This document shows positions 17,801-25,903 of a stretch of 40,186 bases of DNA, one piece after another. Source of the DNA: an uncultured Clostridia bacterium (GTDB lineage Bacteria; Bacillota; Clostridia; Oscillospirales; Acutalibacteraceae); the NCBI GenBank assembly GCA_947624865.1, contig CANQMH010000009.1, positions 1 to 40,186 of the forward strand, given 5' to 3'. The notes under the pieces are model-generated. The model saw nothing but the letters and a program-made list of their open reading frames with translations. It ran no database searches and was not told where the DNA came from. How positions within the stretch are numbered: position 1 is the first letter of the stretch; the number at the start of each line of letters is the position of its first letter. The position numbers and the translations under genes were made by a program.

Positions 17801-18569
17801 ACTCCTGCAAAGCATCCTCTATAACCTTGCCGAGAGCCGATTTTTCAATTTCTACTTCACTCAGTCGGGTAAGAAATGTTGTGTGGCGGCAATGGTCAGA
17901 CCAGTATGTATCAATAACTCTCAGTTCTGTTACGCTTGGATCGCGGTGTTCCGTATCACGGAAGTAGTCACGGCAGAATTTTAAATCCGCAAGCGTCATT
18001 GCAAATCCCATGGAACCGTAATACTCCGCCATTTCTTCATCATTCCATTTTATAAAGCCCTCAACGCGCTTGACATCTTCGGGAACGGGAATTTCCATAT
18101 CAAGCGTCTGCGGCTTTTCAAGAGAGGCAAGACGGCTTTCAACAGGGTTGATTAAATATTCCTCAACCTTTGTAAGCTCGTCGTCTGTTATGTCACCTTT
18201 AAGCGCAATTACCCTTGCCGTGAGTACCTTGCATCTTTCACCCTGAGTAAGAAGCTGAACGCACTGTTCTGCCGAATCGCCTCTCTGGTCATACTGACCG
18301 GGCAAATACTCCATCGCAAAAACTTTCCAGCCGCTTTCTACGGGCAAAGTTTCTTCATAAATAACATCTGCGTTCGGTTCGGAAAGAACAATGCCTTTGG
18401 CTTTGTCGTACTCATCTTTAGTAAGACCTTCAATATCATAGCGTACAATATAGCGCAGGTCTGTAACTGATTTCATACCAAGATTATGACGTATGTCCCA
18501 AAGAGTTTGCTTTGCAAGAACATTGAAACCGTCTTTTTTCTCAACAAAAATTCTGATTACATCTGACAT
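14802..18569 (-). CDS. purL: Phosphoribosylformylglycinamidine synthase, single-chain (PurL with glutaminase domain)
   Basis: Fourth step of de novo purine synthesis: FGAR, glutamine and ATP give FGAM. At 1,255 residues it is the large single-chain form, with no separate PurQ or PurS needed. The N-terminal PurS-like and linker parts are followed by two AIRS-type synthetase halves (with FKNETHNHPTEIEPFGGAA for substrate and ATP binding). A class I glutaminase domain occupies roughly the last 260 residues. Its triad is visible: Cys1096 in LGICNGFQ, and His1226 and Glu1228 in KMGHSER. GGGAGG precedes the ATG. Neighbours are not purine genes, so it appears to be transcribed alone, ending at the 14713-14748 terminator. 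Confidence 0.95.
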   Translation of the reverse strand: MSDVIRIFVEKKDGFNVLAKQTLWDIRHNLGMKSVTDLRYIVRYDIEGLTKDEYDKAKGIVLSEPNADVIYEETLPVESGWKVFAMEYLPGQYDQRGDSAEQCVQLLTQGERCKVLTARVIALKGDITDDELTKVEEYLINPVESRLASLEKPQTLDMEIPVPEDVKRVEGFIKWNDEEMAEYYGSMGFAMTLADLKFCRDYFRDTEHRDPSVTELRVIDTYWSDHCRHTTFLTRLSEVEIEKSALGKVIEDALQEYYDTRDEVYGKDTARIVSLMDMALIGMKSLKKKGLIPDLDESDEINACSIEVPVTIDGKTEQWLVQFKNETHNHPTEIEPFGGAATCLGGAIRDPLSGRSYVYQAMRVTGSGDPTIPFKDTMHGKLPSRKITTGAANGYSSYGNQIGLATGQVTELYDKGYVAKRMEIGAVIGASPKENVIREVPLPDDVIVLLGGRTGRDGCGGATGSSKAHTESSIETCGAEVQKGNPPTERKIQRLFRNAEVAKLIKRCNDFGAGGVCVAIGELADGLAVDLDKVTKKYDGLDGTELAISESQERMAVVLDKKDVEKFIAEAEKENLEATAVAVVTESPRLTMNWRGDKIVDLSREFLNTNGVTQVAKAYITAPKAEDCYRSQCPKALKNMPFETAVTENMGRLEVCSQIGLSERFDSSIGAATVIMPFGGKNQLTPQEAMAAKIPLEKGETDDATAMSYGYIPGVSRWSPFHGSAYAVVESLSKLLAIGANPLTARLTFQEYFERLKDVPSRWGKPAAALLGAMQAQLKLGLPSIGGKDSMSGSFEDIDVPPTLVSFAVAMTKASKTISAEFKNSGSKVIYVPVPENKETLMPDWDKLISMYKAVYALCVSCKVLSASVVKEGGAAASVCKACFGNGFGFKFAKELTNDELFAPLSGSLIIELEDGAELDSSVLSYDLGVVTDDGKIKSGSKEVEISEILDKWRAPLEKVFPTQAECPEMAVNAELYTERNTKAPEIKIAKPTVFIPVFPGTNCEVDTARAFEKAGAEVEMLIVKNLTSKGIEETIDKMEEIIRKSQMIMLPGGFSGGDEPDGSGKFIATTFRNPRVAEAVNELLKNRDGLMLGICNGFQALIKLGLVPYGEIRELKPTDPTLTFNTIGRHISHMAYTRVTSVKSPWFANVNAGDVFAVPVSHGEGRFIADVDTVKQLAANGQIATQYVDLNGNPSDSITYNLNGSVCAIEGITSPDGRVFGKMGHSERKGENLYKNVPFEKDQQIFESGVKYFK

Positions 18570-18683
18570 AAATCATCGGCCTCCCATGTAATACTAAACT
18601 CGGATTAAAAGATTAAAATTTGAGTATAAATCATATTTCTATAATGATAACACGAAATACGTTAATTTTATTTCATTTAAGGC

Positions 18684-18689
18684 ATTATA
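18684..18689 (-). promoter_or_regulatory. Possible extended -10 of purL
   Basis: On the minus strand TGTTATAAT (extended -10 form) lies 115 bases upstream of the purL ATG; no good -35 accompanies it. The leader between shows no riboswitch or PurR-type box that I recognise. Confidence 0.35.
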
Positions 18690-18718
18690 ACAATAAAACC
18701 TCTGTGAAACTCGGCATT

Positions 18719-18756
18719 AAATAAGGGCGTAATACTTTTCAGTTACGCCCTTATTT
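18719..18756 (-). terminator. Terminator of the symporter operon
   Basis: A perfect 14-bp stem around AAATAAGGGCGTAA (18719-18732 with 18743-18756) with a 10-base loop, 37 bases past the symporter stop. A short T-rich stretch follows on the minus strand. Confidence 0.8.
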
Positions 18757-18792
18757 CATATGTACTTTATTTCATATTTTCAGATGCAAATT

Positions 18793-20247
18793 TTATTTGT
18801 CAACTACGGGAATTTTTGTTCTGTCATAATCATCAAGTCTGTTGCCGTAAAGATAATAATTTGTTTCTTTTACAATAACAGGTGAAAGTACAATAACAGC
18901 GACTATATTCGGCAAAGCCATAAGCGCATTGAATATATTTGCCATAGTCCACACCAGATCAAGCGCGGTAATCGGGGCAATAAGCAGAACCAATACGAAT
19001 ATAATCTTATAAGGCATAACTCCCTTTTTGCCGAATAGGTATTCAATACATCGTTCTCCGTAATAAGACCAACCGAGAATTGTTGAAAATGCAAACAGTA
19101 TGATTCCCACAACAAGAATAGGTGTACCTATAACGGGAATCTGCGCAAACGCATCGGAAGTAAGGTTTTCTCCCCCTCCGCCGATCACGTCAATTTTGGG
19201 ATTTTTTATACAGGAGCTCACAATTACAAGACCTGTCATAAGACAAACCACAACCGTATCCCAAAAAGTACCTGTTGAAGAAACCATAGCCTGTCTTACG
19301 GAATTTCTTGACTGAGCAGCAGAGGCAACAATCGGAGCAGAACCCATACCTGATTCGTTACTGAACAGTCCCCTTGCAACGCCGTAGCGTGCAGCAAGCA
19401 TAATTCCCGTACCTGCAAGACCGCCTCCTACAGCAGGAGGTGTAAAAGCCGAACTGCATATTGTGCATACTGTCTGCCAGAGAACATCATAGTTTATGCA
19501 CAGGATTATAACACATCCGACAACATACATAATAGCCATAAACGGTACAAACTTTTCGCACACCTTTGAAATTGACTGTATTCCTCCGAAAATTACAAGC
19601 GCAACACAAACTGCAACTACTATGCCTGATATAAGCGCAACAAGAGAAACTTCAGAACTGAAAAAGCTGATTACAAGATTTCCGTCAGGATTAAACGTAC
19701 TGTCCAAAACACTTGAAATTGCATTTGTCTGAACTCCGCAGCCTATTCCGAATGAAGCCAAAGCCGCAAAAACCGCAAACAGCACCGCTAACCATTTCAT
19801 ACTTCGCCTTTTACCGCCTATTGTCGGATGTATTCCGCGTTCAATGGCATACATTGCGCCGCCCTGCATTTTTCCGTTCTTTGTTTTTACCCTGTACTTT
19901 ACGGCAATAAGCGATTCGGCATATTTTGTTGCAATTCCGAAAACACCAGTCAGCCAGCACCACAGCACAGAGCCTGCTCCGCCAAGGGCAATAGCTGTTC
20001 CTACACCTATAATGTTTCCTGTTCCTATTGTTGAGGCAAGAGCTGTTGTAAGTGCCTGAAACGGACTTATATCTCCGTCAACGTCAGGGTCTTTCGTTAC
20101 CGACAGTTTAATTGCCTTAAAAGTTTTGCGCTGAACGAATTTTGTTCGTATCGTCATAAAAATATGAGTTCCCAACAAAATAATAATCATCGGCAAGCCC
20201 CACAGGAAGTTGTCAATATTAGATGCAAGCTCATTCAAAAAATCCAT
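18793..20247 (-). CDS. Sodium:alanine (AGCS) family symporter
   Basis: Sodium-coupled uptake of alanine, glycine or a related small amino acid. The 484 residues have about ten or eleven membrane spans and the AGCS signature ASTIGTGNIIGVGTAIALGG with the following GSVLWCWLTG. The later SNESGMGSAPI segment is also family-typical. ATG 20247 is chosen because AGGAAG is 5-6 bases upstream; the first ATG of the frame (20301) lacks a ribosome site and would add a charged tail that the family does not have. It follows a HAD phosphatase gene by about 70 bases and precedes a terminator, so it looks like the last gene of the operon. Confidence 0.88.
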   Translation of the reverse strand: MDFLNELASNIDNFLWGLPMIIILLGTHIFMTIRTKFVQRKTFKAIKLSVTKDPDVDGDISPFQALTTALASTIGTGNIIGVGTAIALGGAGSVLWCWLTGVFGIATKYAESLIAVKYRVKTKNGKMQGGAMYAIERGIHPTIGGKRRSMKWLAVLFAVFAALASFGIGCGVQTNAISSVLDSTFNPDGNLVISFFSSEVSLVALISGIVVAVCVALVIFGGIQSISKVCEKFVPFMAIMYVVGCVIILCINYDVLWQTVCTICSSAFTPPAVGGGLAGTGIMLAARYGVARGLFSNESGMGSAPIVASAAQSRNSVRQAMVSSTGTFWDTVVVCLMTGLVIVSSCIKNPKIDVIGGGGENLTSDAFAQIPVIGTPILVVGIILFAFSTILGWSYYGERCIEYLFGKKGVMPYKIIFVLVLLIAPITALDLVWTMANIFNALMALPNIVAVIVLSPVIVKETNYYLYGNRLDDYDRTKIPVVDK

Positions 20248-20319
20248 TCTATCTTCCTTTCCGTACATACGTATTTTTTTATTATCAGACTTTTCTGTCA
20301 TATTTGCAGATTAACGTAA

Positions 20320-20982
20320 TTATCCAAAGTTTACTGTTTCTATAATCCGTATAACGTCGGCAAGACCGTCCGCAACATCAATTATAAGCGGTCTTATTTC
20401 ATCGTTCGGGCCGTCAAGGTCGGGCACCATTACCGTTTTACACCCTGCCTTGCTTGCCGATTTTATTCCGTTCTGCGAATCCTCAAGCGCGATACACTCC
20501 TGAGGAGCAAGTCCGAGCTTTTCGGCCGCAAAAAGATATATGTCAGGCTCAGGCTTTCCTCTTTTTACCATCGACGCACACACAATCTCATCAAAGTAAT
20601 TGTAAAGACCGAGTCTTTTAAGATAGCTCTGCGTTCTTTCAGGAGCTGTTGCCGTTGCAAGCGCTATTTTGTAACCATTGTCTTTGAGGTATGAAAGCAG
20701 TTTTTCTGCACCGGGCTTTGCTTCTATTCCGTTATCTTCTATGTATTTATCCATAAGCTCAATGCGTTTATCGTGAACTGCGAAATAATCAAAATCCCTG
20801 CCGAAATATCCTTTGAGCCGTTCTATAGCAAACGTACGAGCCATTGAACGAATACTGAGCGCGTGATGTTTCTGCATAGGATAACCGAAAAAATTCGCAG
20901 CCTCGCACCAAAACCTTACATACAGCTTTTCCGTGTCAAGAATAACGCCGTCCATATCGGATATTACTCCTTTTATTTTCAT
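20320..20982 (-). CDS. HAD-IA hydrolase, beta-phosphoglucomutase-like
   Basis: 220 residues with ISDMDGVILDTEKLY (nucleophile and acid aspartates), LATATAPERTQ (motif II), KRGKPEPDIYLFAAEKLG (lysine motif) and ALEDSQNGIKSA (metal site). The helical cap insertion after motif I is of the beta-phosphoglucomutase/phosphatase type. It may be a sugar-phosphate phosphatase or mutase; the two are hard to separate by motif. AGGAGG sits 5 bases before the ATG. It follows the EamA transporter by 50 bases on the same strand. Confidence 0.85.
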   Translation of the reverse strand: MKIKGVISDMDGVILDTEKLYVRFWCEAANFFGYPMQKHHALSIRSMARTFAIERLKGYFGRDFDYFAVHDKRIELMDKYIEDNGIEAKPGAEKLLSYLKDNGYKIALATATAPERTQSYLKRLGLYNYFDEIVCASMVKRGKPEPDIYLFAAEKLGLAPQECIALEDSQNGIKSASKAGCKTVMVPDLDGPNDEIRPLIIDVADGLADVIRIIETVNFG

Positions 20983-21032
20983 CAAATCCTCCTGTGCAGA
21001 TTTTGTCTTACAATACTCTGCTAATTTTAAAT

Positions 21033-21968
21033 TTATATTCTTTTTCGTATATCTATTGTAATATTTACCGCCGCTATTCCTGCCGAAATGAGCAAAAGTG
21101 AAATGAGCGTTTCAATTCTAAAAACATTTTCGCCGAGTATTAATCCAGAAAGCACTGTGCCGAATACGGGTACGAGTAAGTTAAAAATCGTTATTTTGCT
21201 TGCAGGATTATATTTTAATAGTGCAGTCCAAATTGAAAATGCGGCGGCTGATACAAAAGCAAGCCACAGCAAAATTAAAATGCTTTCCGTATTGGAAAAA
21301 CTCAGTTTTCCTCCGAACAAAAATCCTGCGGCAACAAGAACTGCTCCTCCTATAAAAAGCTGAAATGCTGTAATCTTTACGGGATTTCTTCCCTGCGCAA
21401 TCTTTTTAGAAATAATATTTCCTGCCGCTGCGGAAACCGTTGATAATAAAATCATCACGTCGCCGAACATAGTGTCTGCGCTGACGCTTCCGCCGCCGTT
21501 CATTACCAAAACGCCGGCAAACCCAAGCACACAGCCTGCGATTTTCAGAAACGACAGTCTGTCGTTTTTAAAGAACAGAGGTGCAAACAGCACCGTAAAA
21601 AATGAGGCGCACGCAGTTATTATTGAAGTATTTGTTCCGCTTGTAAAACCTATGCCGATATATGTAAAAATATACTGCCCTGCGGTCTGAACAAGTCCAA
21701 GTACGGTTACGGGAAGTATATCTTTCTTATGCGTACAGGGAAGTTTTTTCTCCGAAAATATAAGAATTAAATAAACCATTATCCCTGCAAGGGCAAATCG
21801 AACCCCTGCAAATAACAGCTTTGACCCTATGTCGCTTTCTTCAATTGCAAATGAAGAATAACCGAGCTTTATAAACGGAAATGCAGTTCCCCACAGCGCG
21901 GTGCATAAAATTGCCGCCGCATAAGCTATTCCGCGTTTTTGTAAAAAGGGTGTTTTTGTCTTATCCAT
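21033..21968 (-). CDS. EamA/DMT-family transporter
   Basis: 311 residues with ten hydrophobic spans in two EamA repeats. The first has ALWGTAFPFIKLG early and GLVQTAGQYIFTYIGIGFTS; the second contains SIWTALLKYNPASKITIFN and PVFGTVLSGLILGE, all typical of drug/metabolite exporters of this family. The substrate cannot be told. Its ATG overlaps the last base of the thioredoxin-reductase-like stop codon, so the two genes are translationally coupled. Confidence 0.87.
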   Translation of the reverse strand: MDKTKTPFLQKRGIAYAAAILCTALWGTAFPFIKLGYSSFAIEESDIGSKLLFAGVRFALAGIMVYLILIFSEKKLPCTHKKDILPVTVLGLVQTAGQYIFTYIGIGFTSGTNTSIITACASFFTVLFAPLFFKNDRLSFLKIAGCVLGFAGVLVMNGGGSVSADTMFGDVMILLSTVSAAAGNIISKKIAQGRNPVKITAFQLFIGGAVLVAAGFLFGGKLSFSNTESILILLWLAFVSAAAFSIWTALLKYNPASKITIFNLLVPVFGTVLSGLILGENVFRIETLISLLLISAGIAAVNITIDIRKRI

Positions 21969-22882
21969 TAATTCACCGATAGTTCGTCAATATATTTGTT
22001 AACGCTGTCAACCGCATTTGCACCGTCGGAACACGCCGTAATAATCTGCCTGAGGGGCTTTGTACGCACATCACCTGCGGCATATAGGCCTTCAACCGAT
22101 GTTTTTCCGCTTTCGTCTGCAATCACGTAACCGTAATTATCGGTTTCGGCAATATCCTTTACCGCCTCGTTTCGAGGAACAATACCCACAGCTATAAATA
22201 CGCCGTCGGTCTCCAGGGTTCTGCCGCCTTTAAGCAAAACTCTGTTTACACTTTTTTCTCCGAGTATTTCCTGTAGTTCTGTTTCAAACATTATTTCAAC
22301 ATTTTCCGCTTCTAAAAGACGTTTTACAATAATATTTTCAGCGGAAAATCTGTTTCTTCTGTGAATTACCATTACCTTTTTGCAGATTTTTGACAGATAC
22401 AGTGCGTCGGTAACGGCAGTATTTCCGCCGCCCACAACAAGCACAGTTTTATTGCGATAGAAAAAACCGTCGCACACGGCACAGTAGCCTACTCCCCGAC
22501 CCAAGAATTCTTTTTCTCCTTTTATGCCGAGTTCGCGGTGAGTTGCTCCTGCACAGAAAATTACGGTTTTAGCCCTGTATTCATTTTCCGCGCATTTTAC
22601 GTTAAATTCACCGTTTTGCTTTGTAATCAGCTTTACTTCATCACTTACCATAGGAGCATTAAGCGCCTTTGCGTGTTTATAAAATTTCTGTACAAGCTCA
22701 AGACCACTTACTTTTTCGAAACCTGTATAATTGTCAACGTCCTCTGTCTGAGTGATCTGACTGCCCATTGACGAAGCAATATCAACTAAAACAAAATCAA
22801 GTCCGCTTCTGGCGGCATAGACCGCCGCCGTAAGTCCTGCCGCACCTCCGCCTGCAATCAACAAATCATAAGTTTTATTCAT
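21968..22882 (-). CDS. trxB: Thioredoxin-disulfide reductase-like flavoprotein
   Basis: 304 residues, the usual TrxB length. The N-terminal FAD loop is AGGGAAGLTAAVYAARSG, the redox-active disulfide is CAVCDG (Cys134, Cys137), and the NAD(P)H domain has VVGGGNTAVTDALYLS. The C-terminal FAD site is GLYAAGDVRTKPLRQI. It likely reduces thioredoxin or a related small disulfide protein. No thioredoxin gene is adjacent, so the partner is unknown. AAGGAG precedes the ATG, and it seems to head the trxB/EamA/HAD/symporter operon. Confidence 0.9.
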   Translation of the reverse strand: MNKTYDLLIAGGGAAGLTAAVYAARSGLDFVLVDIASSMGSQITQTEDVDNYTGFEKVSGLELVQKFYKHAKALNAPMVSDEVKLITKQNGEFNVKCAENEYRAKTVIFCAGATHRELGIKGEKEFLGRGVGYCAVCDGFFYRNKTVLVVGGGNTAVTDALYLSKICKKVMVIHRRNRFSAENIIVKRLLEAENVEIMFETELQEILGEKSVNRVLLKGGRTLETDGVFIAVGIVPRNEAVKDIAETDNYGYVIADESGKTSVEGLYAAGDVRTKPLRQIITACSDGANAVDSVNKYIDELSVN

Positions 22883-22990
22883 ATTTCATGCACTCCTTTT
22901 TTAATATGTAATAAAAGTTTGAGGCACGACATTTCATTCAATACTAATCATTGTATATTAATTATATCCCATTTATCTCTAATTTTTCAT

Positions 22991-23027
22991 CAAAATAAAA
23001 CGGAGCCGACCGTTATGAGTCAGCTCC
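22991..23027 (-). terminator. Terminator of the transketolase operon
   Basis: GGAGCTGAC and GTCGGCTCC (minus strand, 23019-23027 with 23002-23010) form a 9-bp stem with one G-U pair, then GTTTTATTTTG. Confidence 0.8.
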
Positions 23028-23057
23028 TGCAATTTGTTTGATTTATAATTCTTCAAC

Positions 23058-24005
23058 TCAGCCTTCTTTTACTATGTTTCTTATTGCCTTTGCAATATGC
23101 GGCTGTGTGAGTTCAAATTTATCAAGAAGTTCAAGAGCCGGGCCGCTGTAACCAAATCTGTCATTAACACCGATTTTTGTGACTTTAACGGGACACTCTT
23201 CGCTTGTAACCTCACAAACAGCGTCGCCAAGTCCTCCGATTACATTGTGCTCTTCAACAGTAATAATTCTCCCGGTCTCTTTAGCCGCTTTAACAATTAT
23301 TTCTCTGTCAATCGGCTTGATAGTGTGAATGTTAATCAGACGTGCGTTTATTCCCTCAGCTTCAAGCTCTTTAACGGCCTTTAAAGCCTCGTTTACAACT
23401 AGACCTGTTGCAATAACCGCTACATCGTTTCCCTCGTGAAGAGTTATACCCTTTCCGAGTTCAAAATTGTAATTGTCAGGGTCATTAAAGCTGTCTATTG
23501 CAAGTCTGCCAAGGCGGATATATACCGGCCCGTTGTATTCAACAGCAGCTTTTGTCGCTGCCATCATCTCATAGTGGTCGGCTGGGTTTAACACAACCAT
23601 ACCAGGAATTGTACGCATAATGCCGATATCTTCAATACACTGATGAGTTGCACCGTCCTCGCCTGTAGAAATACCTGCGTGACTGCCTGCAATTTTTACG
23701 TTCAGATGAGGATAGGCAACAGAGTTGCGGATCTGCTCGAATGCTCTGCCTGTAGCAAACATTGCAAACGAAGCTGCAACAGGAATTTTTCCTGACGCCG
23801 CTAAACCGGCTGCAACTCCTATCATATTTCCTTCTGCAATGCCGCAGTCAAAAAATCTTTCGGGAAATTCCTTTTTAAAAATACTTGTCTTTGTTGCCGC
23901 CGCAAGGTCAGCGTCGAAAACGATTATATCTTTGTTTGTTTTGGCAAGCTCACACAAAGCCATACCAAAGCTTTCTCTTGTAGCCTTTTTAATTACCTGT
24001 GCCAT
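23058..24005 (-). CDS. Transketolase, C-terminal subunit
   Basis: 315 residues covering the pyrimidine-binding and C-terminal domains of transketolase, or of a DXS-like enzyme. The segments FDADLAAATKTSIF, DCGIAEGNMIGVAAGLAASG (with the catalytic glutamate), SHAGISTGEDGATHQCIED and TVEEHNVIGGLGDAV are typical of split transketolases. With the preceding gene it forms one thiamine-diphosphate enzyme that moves two-carbon ketol units in the non-oxidative pentose phosphate pathway. The ATG overlaps the stop of the N-terminal-subunit gene by one base. Confidence 0.92.
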   Translation of the reverse strand: MAQVIKKATRESFGMALCELAKTNKDIIVFDADLAAATKTSIFKKEFPERFFDCGIAEGNMIGVAAGLAASGKIPVAASFAMFATGRAFEQIRNSVAYPHLNVKIAGSHAGISTGEDGATHQCIEDIGIMRTIPGMVVLNPADHYEMMAATKAAVEYNGPVYIRLGRLAIDSFNDPDNYNFELGKGITLHEGNDVAVIATGLVVNEALKAVKELEAEGINARLINIHTIKPIDREIIVKAAKETGRIITVEEHNVIGGLGDAVCEVTSEECPVKVTKIGVNDRFGYSGPALELLDKFELTQPHIAKAIRNIVKEG

Positions 24006-24853
24006 CAGCAGTTACCCTCCAATCTGTCAATCTCAGCCTGAAGCTCGGCAGTTGCCTGCTTGTACTGCTCCTCATTTGGAGCTGTTCCATGCCATCCGAC
24101 CTGGTTTTCCATAAATGAAACGCCCTTGCCTTTGACCGTCTTGGCAAGAATTGCAGTAGGCTTGCCCTTTACGGTCTTTGCCTTGTTCAGAGCGTCTGCA
24201 ATCTGATTGAAGTCGTGACCGTCGATTTTGAACACTTCAAAACCAAAGGACTCGAATTTTTTGTCAAGAGGTTCAATTCCTGCAACATCTTCAACAGTTC
24301 CGTCAATTTGCAGACCGTTCTGGTCAACTATTACAACGAGATTATCAAGCTTGTTGTGAGCGGCAAACATAGCTGCTTCCCAAACCTGACCCTCTTCAAC
24401 TTCGCCGTCGCCGAGAACTGTGTATGTACGATAGTCTTTGTTGTCAAGCTTAGCGGCAAGCGCCATGCCGCAGGCGGCAGAGATGCCCTGACCGAGCGAG
24501 CCTGTGCTCATATCAATTCCGGGTGTTCCCTTCATATCGGGATGTCCCTGAAGCATTGCTCCAACGTGACGAAGAACGGTAAGCTCACTCCAGTCAAAAT
24601 ATCCCTTTAATGCAAGAGTTGCATAAAGACTGGGACAGCAATGACCTTTTGAAAGCACAAAACGATCTCTGTCCTGCCAATCAGGATTTTTAGGGTCAAC
24701 ATTCATTTCCTTAAAATAAAGATATGTGAAAATATCAGCCGCTGAAAGCGAGCCTCCCGGATGACCTGATTTTGCATGAAATGTACCCAGAATTGCCCCC
24801 ATTCTTGACTTAGCCGCAAGGATTTGAAGCTGCCTGATTTCTGAACTGTCCAT
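24005..24853 (-). CDS. Transketolase, N-terminal subunit
   Basis: 282 residues of the thiamine-diphosphate-binding half. KSGHPGGSLSAADI, SKGHCCPSLYATLALKG, STGSLGQGISAACGMALA and the GDGEVEEGQVWEA / VVIVDQNGLQIDG motif for ThDP and Mg2+ are all present. ATG 24853 is favoured because AGGGGGA lies about 7 bases upstream; a longer in-frame extension lacks a ribosome site. The gene is divergent from coaX. Confidence 0.92.
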   Translation of the reverse strand: MDSSEIRQLQILAAKSRMGAILGTFHAKSGHPGGSLSAADIFTYLYFKEMNVDPKNPDWQDRDRFVLSKGHCCPSLYATLALKGYFDWSELTVLRHVGAMLQGHPDMKGTPGIDMSTGSLGQGISAACGMALAAKLDNKDYRTYTVLGDGEVEEGQVWEAAMFAAHNKLDNLVVIVDQNGLQIDGTVEDVAGIEPLDKKFESFGFEVFKIDGHDFNQIADALNKAKTVKGKPTAILAKTVKGKGVSFMENQVGWHGTAPNEEQYKQATAELQAEIDRLEGNC

Positions 24854-24954
24854 TTTAACATCCCCCTGATTAGAAGTAATAAAATCTAAATAACATAGTA
24901 ACACAAAGGATTTTATTTATTTTTCTTGTAAAGAATATAGTGTCGAATTTGATA

Positions 24955-24983
24955 TTGAAACTGCGAAAAAAATAGGCTATAAT
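24955..24983 (+). promoter_or_regulatory. Promoter of coaX
   Basis: TTGAAA (24955-24960), 17-base spacer, TATAAT (24978-24983), 30 bases upstream of the start codon. Confidence 0.85.
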
Positions 24984-25013
24984 TTATTTACAAATTAATT
25001 TGAGGTGAAAAAT

Positions 25014-25784
25014 ATGCTGTTGTGCACAGATGTAGGCAACACAAATATTAAATTTGCGCTGTATGATAAAGAAAAGCTTCTAATGAAACTTCGCTTTTCA
25101 ACCAATCAGAACAAAACGGCAGACGACTATGCCGTAGATCTATATACAATTTTTCAAATTAATAATGTTGACGCTGAAAAAATCAGCGGTTCAATAATAT
25201 CAAGCGTTGTGCCCGCGGTAACTGGACCTCTGAAAAACGCAATAAACACGGTAACCGGAATTGAGAGCCTTGTGGTAGGACCGGGAATAAAAACAGGACT
25301 TGACATTCGGCTCGACAACCCTTCAACCGTAGGTTCGGATATAGCCTGTATTTGCGTTGCAATTAAAGAGCAGTATTCCTGTCCCGTAATTATAATTGGT
25401 CTGGGCACCGCCACAACTATACTTTATATGAACGAAAACAAGGCTTACTGCGGAGGTGCAATTCTTCCCGGAATTCAGATTTCACTTGACGCGCTGACAA
25501 GCAAATGTGCGCTTCTGCCGTCGGTAAATTTTTCTTGCCCTAAAAAAATAATTGGCACAAATACGGCAGACTGTATAAGAAGCGGAATTATTCACGGTAA
25601 CGCCGCTATGATTGACGGAATGATAGACTGCTATGAAAAAGACGTAAAACAAAAATGCACATTGGTTGCAACAGGAGGATTTGCGCCGACTATCATAAAA
25701 TACTGTAAAAAAGATATTATCGTAAATGAAGACCTTGTTCTTGAAGGACTTAAAATTATTTATGAAAAAAACAAAAATTTATGA
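25014..25784 (+). CDS. coaX: Type III pantothenate kinase (CoaX)
   Basis: Expected to phosphorylate pantothenate, the first committed step of CoA synthesis. 256 residues with the ASKHA fold: phosphate loop TDVGNTNIKFALYD (Asp6), pantothenate-site VGPGIKTGLDI, NPSTVGSDIA (where most members read GADR) and GLGTATTI (where most read DxGTATT). Gly129 therefore stands where an aspartate is usual. The C-terminal LVATGGFAP matches the family. ATG 25014 is chosen, with GAGGTGA 5 bases upstream, over GTG 25005. The downstream pan and coaBC genes strongly support the assignment, but the altered motifs leave room for reduced or altered activity. Confidence 0.85.
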   Translation: MLLCTDVGNTNIKFALYDKEKLLMKLRFSTNQNKTADDYAVDLYTIFQINNVDAEKISGSIISSVVPAVTGPLKNAINTVTGIESLVVGPGIKTGLDIRLDNPSTVGSDIACICVAIKEQYSCPVIIIGLGTATTILYMNENKAYCGGAILPGIQISLDALTSKCALLPSVNFSCPKKIIGTNTADCIRSGIIHGNAAMIDGMIDCYEKDVKQKCTLVATGGFAPTIIKYCKKDIIVNEDLVLEGLKIIYEKNKNL

Positions 25785-25867
25785 TTGCTGCGTCTGATTT
25801 ATTGTTTTATCAGAAATATTGCATTTTTTCAGCAACTGTGTTAATATGAATTCGGATAGTATTCGCT

Positions 25868-25897
25868 TTGAAACTGTACCGCTTTATTTTATATTAT
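25868..25897 (+). promoter_or_regulatory. Possible internal promoter ahead of panB leader
   Basis: TTGAAA (25868-25873), an 18-base spacer and TATTAT (25892-25897). It would start a transcript near 25904, at the beginning of the structured leader. Confidence 0.5.
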
Positions 25898-25903
25898 TAT
25901 ATT

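Noticed and set aside
18570-18718. purL leader examined for a purine, ZTP or PRPP riboswitch
   Set aside because: No conserved core of any of these was found; the region is AT-rich with only weak pairings.
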